The notes under the pieces: model-generated
What the model was told of the DNA's origin: nothing
The model's input: only the letters and a program-made list of their open reading frames with translations
Databases searched by the model: none
NCBI GenBank assembly: GCA_035772405.1
Contig: JAYKKM010000180.1
Span: 518,501-582,500 of the forward strand
Direction: 5' to 3'
DNA from: Chrysogorgia sp. JL179-B06
Taxonomy: Eukaryota > Cnidaria > Anthozoa > Scleralcyonacea > Chrysogorgiidae
DNA: 64,000 nt
Program-made: the position numbers and the translations under genes
Shown here: positions 31,632 to 43,060 of the stretch, in pieces
Position numbering within the stretch: the stretch's first letter is position 1
How the letters are laid out: every line of letters begins with the position of its first letter

Positions 31632-32122
31632 TTAACAATTCGGCCTGAGATACCATCCGGTCCTCGCTTTATCAGGGTCTAAGGATTTTAGAACAGCAAT
31701 AACTTCATGTTCAGACAAGGTTACTTCGTTCAAAGTTTCAGAAGAGGTAGTTGGATTGGAAACATTATTGTTGTAGTTTGCAGGTGAACGTGCGTCCAAA
31801 TCCTGAGTGAATACTGATACAAAATAACGGTTGAACATGTTAGCCATGTTATACGGATTGTCGGCAACGTTAGAATCATTCTGTACAGAGTGAGGTATAT
31901 TACTTGATTTTGTGCAGACTTCGTTTGAGAGAATCAAAGTAACGATCACGACTTTCTTTAAGCAGAAGTTTAACTTTTGTTCTGAGTTCCTTGTATTTTT
32001 CATAAAGATAGTTTGTGGGAGAACAGGCAAGTCTACGTCGGACGGTTTCCTTTTTCTTTATTAGATGAAGAATTTCACCGTTAAGCCATGAAGGTTTTTA
32101 TTACTTTTTGATTTTTTCATTG
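31632..32122 (-). pseudogene. LINE linker and RT N-terminal region
   Basis: Reads WLNGEILHLIKKKETVRRR and then NPYNMANMFNRYFVSVF and SEHEVIAVLKSLDPDKA, the standard approach to the RT domain. It directly continues, across the BEL element, the frame that stops at 38720. Confidence 0.7.
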
Positions 32123-32306
32123 TGTCGGGGTTAGTTTTAAAAGGTTTAATCACATATAAGTCACAGTATATAAAAGCTCTTTCTCGCTCTCTCGTCAAAT
32201 CTCCTAGTCGCTTGTCAGTTTCCGGTGGCGTGTTGTTACGTCACCACCACCGGCGCTGAGACCCCACGGGCTCGCTATCCTAAACTATTATACATACTTT
32301 ACCACA
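32123..32306 (-). repeat. 3' LTR of the BEL/Pao element
   Basis: On the element's strand it starts TGTGGTAAAG and ends CCCCGACA. It matches the 5' LTR with few substitutions but lacks a block of about 43 bp near its end (corresponding to about 38495-38537), so it is shorter. Confidence 0.88.
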
Positions 32307-32318
32307 CTCTCCCCCTAT
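32307..32318 (-). promoter_or_regulatory. Polypurine tract
   Basis: Minus strand reads AGGGGGAGAG directly before the 3' LTR start TGTGG. It is the expected primer for plus-strand DNA synthesis. Confidence 0.75.
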
Positions 32319-32422
32319 TTGACGTTCGCTATAAAGTCAAATATAATGTCATGGTATAGAAATAATATAAACTGTTCAATGTTAGACACTATTACGAAAT
32401 GTAAATCTGTTCAAACCTTCAG

Positions 32423-32992
32423 CTAGTGTTCAAACTTAACTATAATGTTCTTCCTCCTCTCTGTCAGCAATGAGTCGAATGTTCTCTCTTGCAACCTTAT
32501 TGCGCGTCTTCTTGGTATAAATTCGCGCGCTGTGGCATTCAAGTTGTTGTCCTGCTTTTCTCGATCACACGATAATTCCATAGGATAGAGATGCTGTATG
32601 GTCTGTTCCAGGAACGACTTACCAGCTCTCAGTCGAACTGCTCGCACGATACCATCTCTGCCTTCGATCAATCTGTCGACAGGCTCGTCTCCTTTAATAA
32701 GAACGACGTCTCCGGGTTTGACACTCATCTTTTTGGCTTGGTTCTTCATGTTATGTCGCTCTCTCAAGGCTTTTAGATACTCAGATGACCATCTCGACCA
32801 CAAGGCATCCTTACATCTCTGCAAATACTTCGCCCTCTTTCTCAAGTTAGCGTTGTCGTCGTCGAGATCTGCGCTCTCTGGAATCAAGTTAGGACGTCCG
32901 ACCATCAAGGCGTGTGGTGTCAGGATTGGCATTTGGATATCATCTTCTACGTAACTCAGTGGTCGGTTGTTTAAAGTTGTTTCAATATCCAA
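32423..32992 (-). pseudogene. BEL integrase C-terminal region (DUF5641-like)
   Basis: Begins ETTLNNRPLSYVEDD, the end of the integrase core (LNNRPL), followed by LTPHALMVGRP and a PGDVVLIKGDEPVDRL segment, the C-terminal domain typical of BEL/Pao integrases. Ends in a basic tail. A frame break separates it from the core at 33115. Confidence 0.8.
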
Positions 32993-33114
32993 TTAAGAGT
33001 ACTTCTTCCAACTCGTTCCAGCTTAGGTTAGCTTTCCCAGTGGTCTTATATAACGCTTGCTTCACCAACCCGACCATTCTTTCGAATTGCCTCCCCCCCT
33101 CCAAGGGGCCCGGC

Positions 33115-33951
33115 TTACTGTAGATTGAATTGCCAGACTATCTTCTGATTTCCTAGCCAATCGTGAAACTGTTCGTCTTTCATAGCTTTCCGTAGCCACT
33201 TGGCAGCTGCGACAAAGGTCTTGTCATTGTCCGAGTAGATCCGATCAGGCCGACCCCGTCTTGCGATGAGTCGCTTTAGACTTCGGATGCATTCCTCTGC
33301 CGTTAAATTCGGCAGCAACTCTAAATAAAGTCCTCTCGTTAGACTGCACGCATAAAGCAAAATGTACGATTTCTTCTCTTGGCCTTTCTTCCCACGATAT
33401 GTTATTAGACCGGCGTAATCAACACCCGCGACTTGGAATGGCCACGATCCTTCTGTTCTATTTCGTGGAAGGTTCCCAGTAGGTGGTTGAGCGAAGGCGG
33501 TTGCTTGATGTCGTTTGCAGCCGTAGTAACTCTTTATTACACGTTTCACGAGGCTTCGCAGACGTGAGATCCAGTAATCCTTTCTGATTTCCGTCATTGT
33601 GAGTCCGACTCCCCCATGCAGAGTTCGCTTGTGGGCGTCCATCACGAGCTTTTCGGTAAACGTTGACTTATCAGGCAAGTATATCGGGTAACCACCCTGT
33701 ATTCGACCACGACATTCGAACATACCACGGTCGTTCCTCTGTAGATTGAGTCGTGGTTGATCATCCTGGAATTCTCTTGTTCCTTGACATCTCTCTTGTA
33801 CTTTCTTTATCCAAAGGTCGACTTGAACTTTAGTTTCCCCTGTCGTTAGAGGACCTTTGTTTCGCTCTGAACGCTTCATCTTGCAGTTGTTGATGAACCT
33901 TGATACCCACGCTTTTATTCGTACTGTATACTGTAGCTTACCAATATTCAT
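33115..33951 (-). pseudogene. BEL integrase zinc-binding and core region
   Basis: Contains AHKRTLHGGVGLTMTEIR and RVIKSYYGCKRHQA (HHCC-like zinc region) and then FQVAGVDYAGLITYRGKKG (first catalytic Asp) and RIYSDNDKTFVAAAKWL (second Asp). The catalytic Glu region is disrupted near 33000-33115. Confidence 0.85.
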
Positions 33952-34800
33952 ACTTATGCATCATCTCATCCAATTTGTCTTCTTGTTGGACTGCTACTGC
34001 CAATACTTCACGCACGATCTTGGCTTCCGATTCGCTTTCTGGCGTTGGACTGGTGACAAAACCACGCAGGTCCATTCCACCAAAGTTCCGATAATTGCTG
34101 TGTTGATCCACTGCACGACTTCCTACGTCTGCGGGGTTTTCGGCTGTAGGGACATGTCTCCACTGGATGTACTGCTTTTCCTGGATCTTCCTTACTCTGT
34201 TCCCGACGAACTGCTTGTATTCCCCATTGCCTTCGATCCAGTGAAGAGCCACCACACTGTCCAAACAACAATATGTGTCTCGAATGGGTAGGTGCTGTAG
34301 TGCATCTTCTCGAATGTTGTGCAGAAGATTGGCCGACATGTGTCCTTGGCCCAGCTCTAGTCTGGGTATTGTCAACCCTTTCTTGGATAGACGTGATCTT
34401 GATGTTATCAGTCCTTGGTTAGTGCACGATGACTGGTAGACCACGGCGTACGCAGCTGTGGAAACTCCTTTCCCGCTCGCATCTCCGAATGCGTGTAGGT
34501 CAATTGCTTTGATCTCCTCACGACATGCTGTTAGGCTCCTTAATTGGCGTTTCGACTTTTAAAGGCAGATTTCGTTCCCATTGGATCCACTTTGCTCTCA
34601 AGTTGCTTGGAAATGGTTTATGATGGGCCGATGCGAAGGTCACATGCTACTCTTTATAACAATTTTCCTGCTAGTGTCACCGGTGACACCAAGCCCAGCG
34701 GATCATAACACTTTGCGATCTTTCCAAGGATACCTCGTTTTGTTGGTTCGGCGGCTTGGGCAGGAAACGTCACTCCAATCGTATCTTTAGTCTTGTCCCA
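33938..34800 (-). pseudogene. BEL RNase H and connecting region
   Basis: Upstream part reads GILGKIAKCYDPLGLVSPVT, the typical BEL/Pao motif between RT and RNase H. The 33938-34444 frame holds IPRLELGQGHMSANLL and RKIQEKQYIQWRHVPTAENP, RNase H and its end (HVPTxxNPAD). Frames are broken. Confidence 0.8.
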
Positions 34801-35638
34801 CGTCAATCCTAGCCTACGTCATAGTCTGTGAAATTTTGAAAAACACAGACTATGAACCAGCGCCGTTAATCGTGTTCTGTGACGTACTACTATAAGGAAT
34901 CTTTATAGTAGACCATGATTGGTCGCTAAGAAAATTTAGTTAATACGTGATATTCAATTGGTTAAGAACTACTTCCGTTTTCAATGTTTGTAAGTTTGTT
35001 GTTTACCACGGCACGAAGACAGTTTCTCAGCCGCCTCAACGTGTTCTTTGTAAACGAGACTATTAAAAGAGTTTGCTAAAACTTTCGAAGGATGACTGTT
35101 TATAGCAGGCATAATTTTGGTTCGAGGATGATCAAACAGTCGAAGAGATGCGGGAATTGAATTGTTAATCATACGATATTTCCAGGTAGCCGTCGAGTGC
35201 CGATTCTCGTTATACTGTTTCGTTTTAGCTTTTCAGCTTGTCCTATTTGTCTATTAGAACTTTTTATATGATTTCTTAAACTTTTAGTGAATACTCGTTA
35301 GTTGCTATAAGCATAGACTTGCTCCAAGTCTGCCTCTTGATTGTTTCGGGTTTGTTTAAAGACGTGTTTGTTCGAGAATACGCGGGTTTGTTTCGAGACA
35401 GGTTCTTTTAAAAACCTTGAAACAAACCGTCTTTGAAACCAAACCACTCTCGAAATAAACCCGTCTTCTCGAAACAAACCCGTCTTTAAATAAACCCGAA
35501 AAATCAAGAGGCAGACTTGGAGCAAGTCTACTACAAGGCATAAACACAATCTATATTAAGCGTTGCGAATAATCGGCATAATTACAGAGCGCCGCCTTTT
35601 TGCGCCCGCGAGCGTCTGTACGCAGGCTACGTCAATCC
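34801..35638. mobile_element. MULE-like element, 820 bp, inserted in BEL pol
   Basis: The element at 34810-35629 begins TAGCCTACGTC and ends ACGCAGGCTA. It is flanked by CGTCAATCC (34801-34809, 35630-35638), nine bp of the BEL RT coding sequence. It contains small hairpins (e.g. 34823-34855) and a TA-flanked palindromic MITE. No transposase; the reading at 34981-35172 is unsupported. Confidence 0.8.
35314..35530. mobile_element. Mariner-like palindromic MITE, 213 bp
   Basis: Positions 35316-35528 begin GACTTGCTCCAAGTCTGCC and end in complement, with arms of about 50 bp and TA on each side. The middle repeats GTTTCGAGA/CGTCTT blocks. It lies within the 820-bp element, the innermost layer of four nested insertions. 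Confidence 0.75.
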
Positions 35639-36440
35639 CATGCAGCAATCTCGTTTCACCTTTCTTGACACCGAGTTGTTCTTTCGCGTAGCTTTGTTCG
35701 GGGTCGCTTGACGGTTGGCTGTCCATCTCGAGGGTCGGTTCATTTGAATGCCACTTGTGTAGCTCGAAGCATGCTTCATCGAAGATTGATATTGCAGACT
35801 CTTTCAGATGCTTTGCGTTGCTCGTCGTTTCTCCACCGCCAATCAGGTCATCTACGTACAGGCTTTGTTTCACTTCTTTCACTACGTCTGCATACTTACA
35901 GTAGGTTCACAGTTCTCGAGATGCTGTTCGATTACTCCCCCGAGTAAGAATGGCGATGGTGCCAATCCAAATAATGCTCGAGTAAATCTCAGCGTTTCAA
36001 TCTCCATCGTTGTCGTGTCTTTAAACCAATGGAATCTCATGGCGTCTGTCTTCATCTTTCACTCGAACCTGCAGAAAAGCTTGCTTCAAATCACCAGTAA
36101 CCGCCACAGGATAAAATCGATTGCGGATGAGAACGCTCCACAAGATGTTCTGTAGTGGTGGTCCTGTCTCGAGACAATCGTTGAGAGACGGTGCCTTTTC
36201 ACGAGCTTTGGCCGAGGCATCGTACACGATTCGAATTTTTGTGCTCTCAGATGTTTCGCGAATCACAGGCTTGTGTGGGATGTAGAATTCTTTCTTTACT
36301 GTGTTGTTTGATGTTGGGATTTTCTCCACGATTCCTTGGTTAATCTGGTCTTGGATGATGTCGTTGTATTTGCTCATCAGTCCTGGTTCTTTCTGCAGTT
36401 TCTTTACCAGGTTTCCAAGTCGTCTCACGCTGCCTTCCAT
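35639..36440 (-). pseudogene. BEL reverse transcriptase
   Basis: The 36021-36440 frame has EFYIPHKPVIRETSESTKIR, IVYDASAKAREKAPSLNDCL and AVTGDLKQAFLQVRV, the Pao-type RT fingers and first Asp. The 35556-35882 frame has QSLYVDDLIGGGE, the YVDD active site. A frame break lies between them, and the 820-bp element cuts the domain at 35638. Confidence 0.88.
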
Positions 36441-37640
36441 GATTTGCCTTCCATGGAAGTCCTGTTTCGTACAGATACCAGCCTTCGGGGTTCCTAACCA
36501 ATTGCTCTTTGAACTCTTCGTACACGCTTTCCTGGTCCCCCGCTGGTCGGTCTTCTAGTCCCAGGACATCCAATCTACTCAATGACTCGTAATCAGAGCT
36601 CGATGTCTGTGTCAGAAGCATATTCGACAGGTCAGCTGCTTCCTCTCCTGGAGACATTACTGTCCATCCAAGGCGTGTTAATTCGGCTACTGGTTCTCCA
36701 GGTCTTCCTACTCGTGGCTTGGCTTGCGTCTTGATCCGGGCGTATTCGCTGGCCCCGAGGATTAGGTGAACAGGAAGTTCTTGTTTCTTGTCTACTTCAT
36801 CCATTTTGACTCCCTTCAAGTGTGAGAACTCTGCCAGTATACCGTCGTAGTTTGGATTCTTCAAGGACAACAGTACGGCTCGATCAACTTTGGTGACTTC
36901 TGTGTTTAGGTGAAAGTCCCCCGTGACGTTGTTTATTTCCAGATCATACACTTCGATCATTCGGTTGACAGTTTGCATCATCATCTCTATTCTCTTTGGC
37001 TCTCTTCGAACTGGACGTTTCTTCAGTCGGTCGAGTAATGCAGCAGAGGCATACGAGCTGCCCGCTCCAGTATCTAATAAAGCACGACACTTGATTCCAC
37101 TCACGTTTACTATCGCCATTGGGTAGACAACGGAACCTTTACCAGTTGCTGCAAGCATATTGTGCTCGGAGGTCTTGTCGCAGATTGAGGTATGGTGTTT
37201 CTTCTTACAGGATAAGCAAGTAGATTTGCTACGACATTCAGCTGCTTTGTGCTTTACACCGGTACAGTTGAAGCAGAGTTGCTTGGCGCTCAGTTGTTTC
37301 TTTCGGTCAGCAGTTGTGGTGACTTTATCACAGTTGACTGACTTGTGCTGATCACTTTCGCAGTAGACACAAGGCTTGGGCTTCCACTCATCTTGCTTCG
37401 TTTGAAAATTTCTTCCGTGTTTCCTTTTCTTCTGCTGATCTTTGTCGCTTTTCCGGTCGTCCGATTTGACTGGATTCCTTTCGGGCCACTTGCGCAATGC
37501 CTCAATCAACTGCGGAAATTCCCACTCCTGCCAGTCATCATCCGTAGGTACCAGGTCTCCTCGTATTCCATCAAGCTTGTCCAGAGTACTTCTCACATAG
37601 CCATTCACTTCTTTTATCTTCCCTAATGTTTCTATAGCGA
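36441..37640 (-). pseudogene. BEL gag zinc knuckles and aspartic protease
   Basis: The long frame 37608-36340 contains CFNCTGVKHKAAECRSKSTC, CCHC-type knuckles that bind RNA, and CRALLDTGAGSSYASAALL, an aspartic protease active site (DTGA). After it come the LGWTVMSPGE and RNPEGWYLYETGLPW-like stretches that lead into RT. It is one of the better preserved parts. Confidence 0.85.
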
Positions 37641-38389
37641 CTGTACACTATTTACCAACTTCTCATAAAAATCGTGGATCTTTGCTGGGTTAGATCCAGA
37701 TACGGTTTGTAAGGACATGATATTGTTCACGTACGCATTAACGATTTCACTCGACTTACCAAATTTTGTCTTCAGAATGTTCTTCGCCCTTTCGTATCCT
37801 ATCGGATTTTCGGTTCTAACAACTCTTTGAGATACGAAAACTTGGTCACTTGAGAAATTTCGGTTTTATCAATCTCCGTTTCGTATTGACTCTAGAACCG
37901 GAGCCAATCTGTATGAGTGCCTTTGAATTTCGTGATAACAAGTTTCGGTAGTTTCGAGTTTCCCTTGTGTTCTTGTTTAGATCGATCTTCGTTAATCTTC
38001 ATCTCATATTTCAGTTTTTGTTGTAGCTTTTCTTCTTCAAAGAGCATTTCTTCTTGAAAGCGTTGTCTCCTTATTTTGGTAGCTAGGTCTTCTTCTTCTT
38101 CTTCTTTCTTTTGGTACGTTTCGAGTTGTTTGGCGTGTTTGATCGCTCCGTCTAGATCGTGTATTGTTTCTTCTACGCCGGTCATATATGTTTCGATCGT
38201 CTGATTATGTTTACGTATATCTTCTTGTTCGTCGCACTTTTCGATTCTTGCTTCGGTTAATTTCACTTTAAGCGCGTAGACTTCTTCTCCTTTGGTTTGT
38301 AGTACATTACGCAGTCTCTCCATCGAAAGCAGATGGTTTTTCTTCAAGGTTTCATGTGCTTCTTCTTGCGTGAAGCTCAACATCTTCAC
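37640..38389 (-). pseudogene. BEL gag N-terminal region
   Basis: Starts MKMLSFTQEEAHETLKK, a Lys/Glu-rich coiled coil of about 140 residues, followed by LPKLVITKFKGTHTDWLRF, the start of the BEL gag domain (DUF1759-like). The frame shifts near 37890 and continues towards 37640. Confidence 0.75.
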
Positions 38390-38465
38390 TGTCTTTGTCT
38401 CAAGTGTTTTCGTAATAGGCCTTCGAACGTCTCCATCACGTTTAGATTCTGTTTGTTCGCCGGAG

Positions 38466-38483
38466 ATCCCGTCGGAGGTGCCA
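38466..38483 (-). promoter_or_regulatory. Primer binding site
   Basis: Four bases after the 5' LTR the minus strand reads TGGCACCTCCGACGGGAT. It would pair with a tRNA 3' end terminating in ...GGAGGTGCCA. I could not name the tRNA with confidence. Confidence 0.65.
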
Positions 38484-38487
38484 CTTA

Positions 38488-38719
38488 TGTCGGGAATTGT
38501 TTGTTTACGTCCACGACACCAAGACGCTCGAAGCGTGGTTAGTTTTAAAAGGTTTAATCACATATAAGTCACAGTATATAAAAGCTCTCTCTTTCTCGCT
38601 CTCTCGTCAAATCTCCTAGTCGCTTGTCAGTTTCCGGTGGCGTGTTGTTACGTCACCACCACCGGCGCTGAGACCCTACGGGCTCGCTCATCCTAAAATA
38701 TTATACATGCTTTACCACA
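38488..38719 (-). repeat. 5' LTR of the BEL/Pao element
   Basis: On the element's strand runs TGTGGTAAAG to CCCGACA, 232 bp. A TATATAAAAG motif is present on the opposite strand (about 38574-38583), so the clear TATA box faces away from gag-pol. Confidence 0.88.
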
Positions 38720-39769
38720 ATTGGAATATAGTTGTTAACGTTAGTGAGAAACATGTCTTTCCAGCTCGACCAGTCTTTGTTTACATCATCATTTTTTGAA
38801 ATTGTTTGGGACAGGTTTTGAATTTCAAGAGCTCTACGAAGTCCATTATAATCTGCTCGACGGTAATCATAAACTATTCTGTTTGTTTTTGGTGGCAGAA
38901 GTGGACACATCAGTATCTCAAATGTGATGGCACTGTGATCAGTAATTACTCTCGATAATTCGGCGAAAAAATTTCACGAATTTTCACTCGATCGGGAATG
39001 CTTGTGATGATAAGATCTAGAAGTAATATTTAAAGGCCGAGAAAGATTTCGAGGCCTTTGAATGACTTCTCAAAATCAATTAGTGTAATCCCTAAGTGTA
39101 ATCCCTAATGTATTATTAATTATTAATGATAAATGTAATCCCTAAGTGGATTATTAATGATGCATGGATGATTTAATTTGGTGCAGAAAATTTATGTCTT
39201 CAGTTATTTGAATAACAGCATGCTAGCGTTTTCATTGCAGCCTTAAACTTTCGGTATGTATTCATGCTCGATTAGTTCTTGACGTCATATTCGCAGCACC
39301 GGACTGGAAATATTATTTCTTGTCCTTGGACTGGAAAAAAATATTTCTAGTTACCGTTTACTGACATTTCTAGTGTCATCACGTGGTTCAATTTAGAAGA
39401 TCTGATTGAATAATTTGCTCATGAATTATTAATGAGTTTGAGAATATTGTTTCCTCTTGTGGGATGAGATTTATTTGTGATATTAGAAAAAACAAAATAA
39501 GCTTTCCATTCCCGCACTTTTTGTACCCTCGTCGTCTTCGCTTTGCCAATTAAGATTTGGAAAATTTAAATCACCCGCAATAATGATGTCATCATACTGA
39601 TCGCGAATCTTACCAAGGAAGTCGTTAAATTCGTTAAGCCAATTATTATTTGAATTTGGTGGTCTATAGCATGAACAGACCAAAAGTTTTGAATTTGAAG
39701 CCGTTGTAACTTCAACAGGATATATTTTCAATGTTGCAAGTTTCATTTTTACCTCTCCTCTAGTTGTTA

Positions 39770-41612
39770 TTTTTCAACTAAGATTCAGTTACTTCGAGAT
39801 AAATTTACTAGTACACATGAGTCAGTTAAGAAGCTATCTATAGCAGTTGACTTTCCTTGTTGTAAAAGCTCACTCACTGAATTTACTGCTGTATCTGAAA
39901 GCTTTGTCTGTAACACTATCAAACAGCTACTCGTCTAAATCCTGTGCCTTAGATCCTGTACCTACACATTTGCTAAAGGAATCTCTTGACGTGTTAGCTG
40001 CCCCAATTACTGACATTATCAATTCATCTTTATCCTCAGGAGTATTTCCTCTGTCACTTAAGAAAGGTCTCATCTGCCCATCTATTAAAAAACCTACTAG
40101 TGATAAAGAGCAATTCCCTAACTATAGACCTATTACTAACGTGGCTTTCTTGTCAAAAGTATTAGAGCGGATTGCTGCCAGACAGACAACAGACTATCTT
40201 ATAGAGAATAACCTCCTTGCAAAAATGCAATCTGCTTATAGACTCTTTCATAGCACAGAGACAGCAGTTCTGCGTGTTTTCAATGACATCCTTTACGCAC
40301 TTGATGAAAATCAGGAAGTAGTGTTGGTACTGTTGGACTTATCATCTGCGTTCGACACCATTGACCACACTGTTCTATTGGAGAAACTTAAACATCGTTA
40401 TGGGTTTAGTGGAACTGTACTAGCCTGGTATCGCCCATACCTTTCTGATCGGGTACAGTCAGTTATGGTGAAGAATACGCATTCCTCAAATAAACCATTG
40501 CAATATGGTGTACCTCAGGGTTCTGTATTGGGTCCGCTTCTATTTTCACTCTTCTTTGCGCCATTGGAAGATGTGATCAAAGCCCACGGCCTTGATTGCA
40601 TAATGTACGCAGATGACAATCAGCTGTATATGCCTATAAAATCTCCATGTGATCGACCTGCTGCTCTAGCTAAACTTGAGTTATGTATTAAGGATATCAC
40701 CATCTGGTATACTATGAATGGTCTTATATGCAATCCAAGTAAAACCGAGATTGTCCATCTATCATCACGTTTTATGCATTGCGAACCAATGCCATAAATA
40801 TGTGTCAATGATGTGAAAATCCAACCGGCTCCGGTTGCACGTGATCTCGGTGTTGCTGTTGATAGACATTTAAAATTAAATACTCATGTAAATAACATTT
40901 GTAAATCGGCCACTTTGGCTATCAGAAATATTGGCAAGATCAGGAAATATTTGAGTAAAAAGGACTGTGAGAAGTTGGTGCATGCATACATTCATAACAT
41001 CAAAACTTGACAGCTGTAATAGCATCCTATATGGCTTACCAGAAACTGAATTGAGCAAGTTACAGCGAATTCAAAATACAGCTGCTAGACTTGTTGCAAG
41101 GGTTAAAAAATCGGAGCATATCTCCCCTGTGCTACGTAATCTTCACTGGTTGCCGGTGAGATCACGGATTGTTTTTAAGATACTAATAATTACTTTCAAG
41201 GCTTTGCATGGCCAGGCGCCTGTTTATATTACTGATTTGATAACTAAATATAAACCTACTCGTACTTTGAGATCATCTGATCGAAATCTGCTACTCGAGC
41301 CAAAATCCAAAACGGTGACTCATGGAGACAGAGCATTCTCGGTTGCAGCACCAAAACTGTGGAATTCATTACCACAGGAAATTAGAAGCTTTGAAATGTT
41401 AAGTAGTTTTAAGTCAGCACTTAAGACTTTTCTTTTTTAAAATTAATAGTTATTGTTCATAGTGTTAATATATGTGGTAGGCTTTATCTTATAATGAAAC
41501 TGTAATTAGTTTTAAAAGTAACTTTAAGAATATATATATTGTTGTAAGAGCATTGAGACTTTTGTATAATGCTCCTAATACGTCTTTATTATTATTATTA
41601 TTACTATTCCTG
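39770..41612 (+). mobile_element. 5'-truncated CR1-like LINE, plus strand
   Basis: Carries most of an RT domain, the C-terminal region and a 3' UTR ending in (ATT)n at about 41590-41612. The same 3' end occurs at 2252-2545, so the family has been active at several sites. It is inserted into the endonuclease of the minus-strand LINE. Confidence 0.88.
39847..41440 (+). pseudogene. LINE reverse transcriptase, two breaks
   Basis: Frame 39847-40797 includes PNYRPITNVAFLSKVLERI, LDLSSAFDTIDHTVLLEKL (first Asp), YGVPQGSVLGPLLFSLFFAP and IMYADDNQLYM (YADD active site). A stop at 40797 and a frame change near 40990 split it from KLQRIQNTAARLVARVKK and AAPKLWNSLPQEIRSFEML at the C-terminus. Nearly intact otherwise, hence rather young. 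Confidence 0.88.
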
Positions 41613-41953
41613 TCTTTTCTAAATATTTGATAGCGTTCATCAAGAATCTCGCAGTTATATCTTTGTTTAACCATGTTTCATTTATACAAACAATTTCACT
41701 TCATGTCCTCTGAATAAACTAAATTTTGTGATTATTAACATAGTACTCACTATAGTAACCACTAAATTTTTGGTATCCTGAATTTTTACATATTTGTAAT
41801 AAGCATGGGGTTCTTACTTAACTTGCCAAATTTCAAGCAATTGCGATCATCGGAAGTCGCCTTTTCAGACCGTTTTTATACGAGATTTTACGGCCGCCAT
41901 TACTCGAACATGTTCCGCTAGGGTTATAGGGTTATCTTAGTTATTATAAGTAA

Positions 41954-42107
41954 TAGCATGGCATTGAGGTTGATTAGTTATTAAATGTACCCGAAAGCCG
42001 AGCGAGGTTTAGTAAAAGTCTAAAGTTTACTAAAGTTTACTAAACCTCCCGAGGCTTGAGGGACATTTAATCACTAATCAACCGTAATGCCATGCTATCA
42101 CTTTATA
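41954..42107. repeat. Inverted repeat with ATTAAATGT/ACATTTAAT arms
   Basis: TAGCATGGCATTGAGGTTG at the left is matched by the complement at the right end. A similar layout (GATTAAATGCC...GGCATTAAATCAC) stands at 23695-23820, each with CCTCCCGAGGCTTGAG before the right arm, so this is a small dispersed fold-back family. Confidence 0.6.
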
Positions 42108-42596
42108 ATATTATGGCTACCGAGACAATAGGAACGCTTTTAGCCGATTCAACAAGTTCAAATGGAATAAAACTTTGTGAGTTGCTATTAATGGTTATTG
42201 GGGATTCGATAATGGTTCACTTCATGTCTTCGTTAGTTATTCTATTGAAATGTTTTAGAGTAGTTTAGCATATAATTATATAAGCTCGATGAGTAGCGTG
42301 TTTCGCAGCACAATTTCAGTAAAACAAGACGCCCGCTAGGCGTTAACTTGGGCCTACTTTTATAAAACGATCGGCGTGTGCAATTGTAAGCATTGTGAGC
42401 GTATTTAAGAACAAGATACTTGCCAGCCACATAACTGAATAACTGATCTCAAGTACTTCCAAGCAAGGAGGTAAGAACACGTCTTCGCTTCGAATCGCCG
42501 AAAGAAAGAAAGAAGCACGCATGCACGCACTTGTCAGTTGTCACATGGTCCCCAGACCTCGCACGCCATGTTCACAACTCTGAAAAGGATGTTCAT
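42108..42596. other. No gene seen
   Basis: AT-rich sequence without supported ORF or RNA gene. Contains CCCAGACCTCGCACGCC at about 42550, which recurs as CCCAGACCTCGCACGCCG at about 44433, upstream of the repeated units described next. Confidence 0.4.
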
Positions 42597-42890
42597 CGTA
42601 GATTTTGTACGTTATCTCGGTCAATATTTAACCGATTTCAATTATGGATACAGATTTGGAATTACCGAGTCCAAATACATAACATACTTGTCTATTATAT
42701 TACGAACGTGAATACCCGTCGTAAAAACCTGTTGATGATCGACAATCGGAATATGAGGGGAGGCAAAATCGTCGTAGATTTTTTATTTATCGTTATCTCA
42801 CGGTAAATATTTACTCGATTTCAATTCTGAAAACAGATTTGGAATTACCAAGTTCAAGTACATAACACACGTTCCTTCAGGTAATTATTA
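42597..42890 (+). repeat. Two diverged copies of an exon-like repeat unit
   Basis: Two copies of a segment with CAGATTTGGAATTAC and ATACATAACA motifs, at about 42600-42735 and 42775-42885. The unit is better preserved at 44505-45030 and 56680-56757. Confidence 0.65.
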
Positions 42891-43060
42891 TACAGGTAAT
42901 ATAAACCGTAAACAGACTCAGAGCTGCGCCTCAATAAATCTCGCGGGAAAATCTCGTGATTCGGAAAAATCTCGCGACGCAAAAAAAAATAAAAACGCCA
43001 TTCTAATACTTGTGCCACAGGTGGCCCAAGTAATAAAACAGGTCGTTTGCATAAATATTA

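Larger units (their letters stand above)
32123..38719 (-). mobile_element. BEL/Pao LTR retrotransposon, minus strand
   Basis: Two LTRs (38488-38719 and 32123-32306) bound gag, protease, RT, RNase H and integrase in BEL order on the minus strand. The flanks carry ATTG (32119-32122, 38720-38723), a 4-bp duplication. A primer site and a purine tract sit where expected. Several frameshifts and an inserted 820-bp element inactivate pol. It is inserted in a LINE. Confidence 0.9.
29930..41735 (-). mobile_element. Minus-strand LINE broken by later insertions
   Basis: Pieces of one LINE read in order on the minus strand: endonuclease start (41735-41612, ILDERYQIFRKDR), endonuclease core (39770-39483, CSCYRPPNSNNNWL and IIAGDLNFPNLNW), endonuclease end (39012-38720, LDLIITSIPDRVKIREIF), linker and RT start (32122-31632) and RT to C-terminus (31200-30123). 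The gaps are a plus-strand LINE (39770-41612), an unassigned insert at about 39013-39480, and a BEL/Pao element (32123-38719). The 3' end lies near 29930 in ACA/ATA-rich sequence. Confidence 0.75.

Noticed and set aside
34981..35172. 63-residue ORF
   Set aside because: Lies inside a non-autonomous element and has no recognisable domain.
39483..39746. Host endonuclease gene
   Set aside because: CYRPPNSN and AGDLNFPN are LINE endonuclease motifs in a broken LINE.
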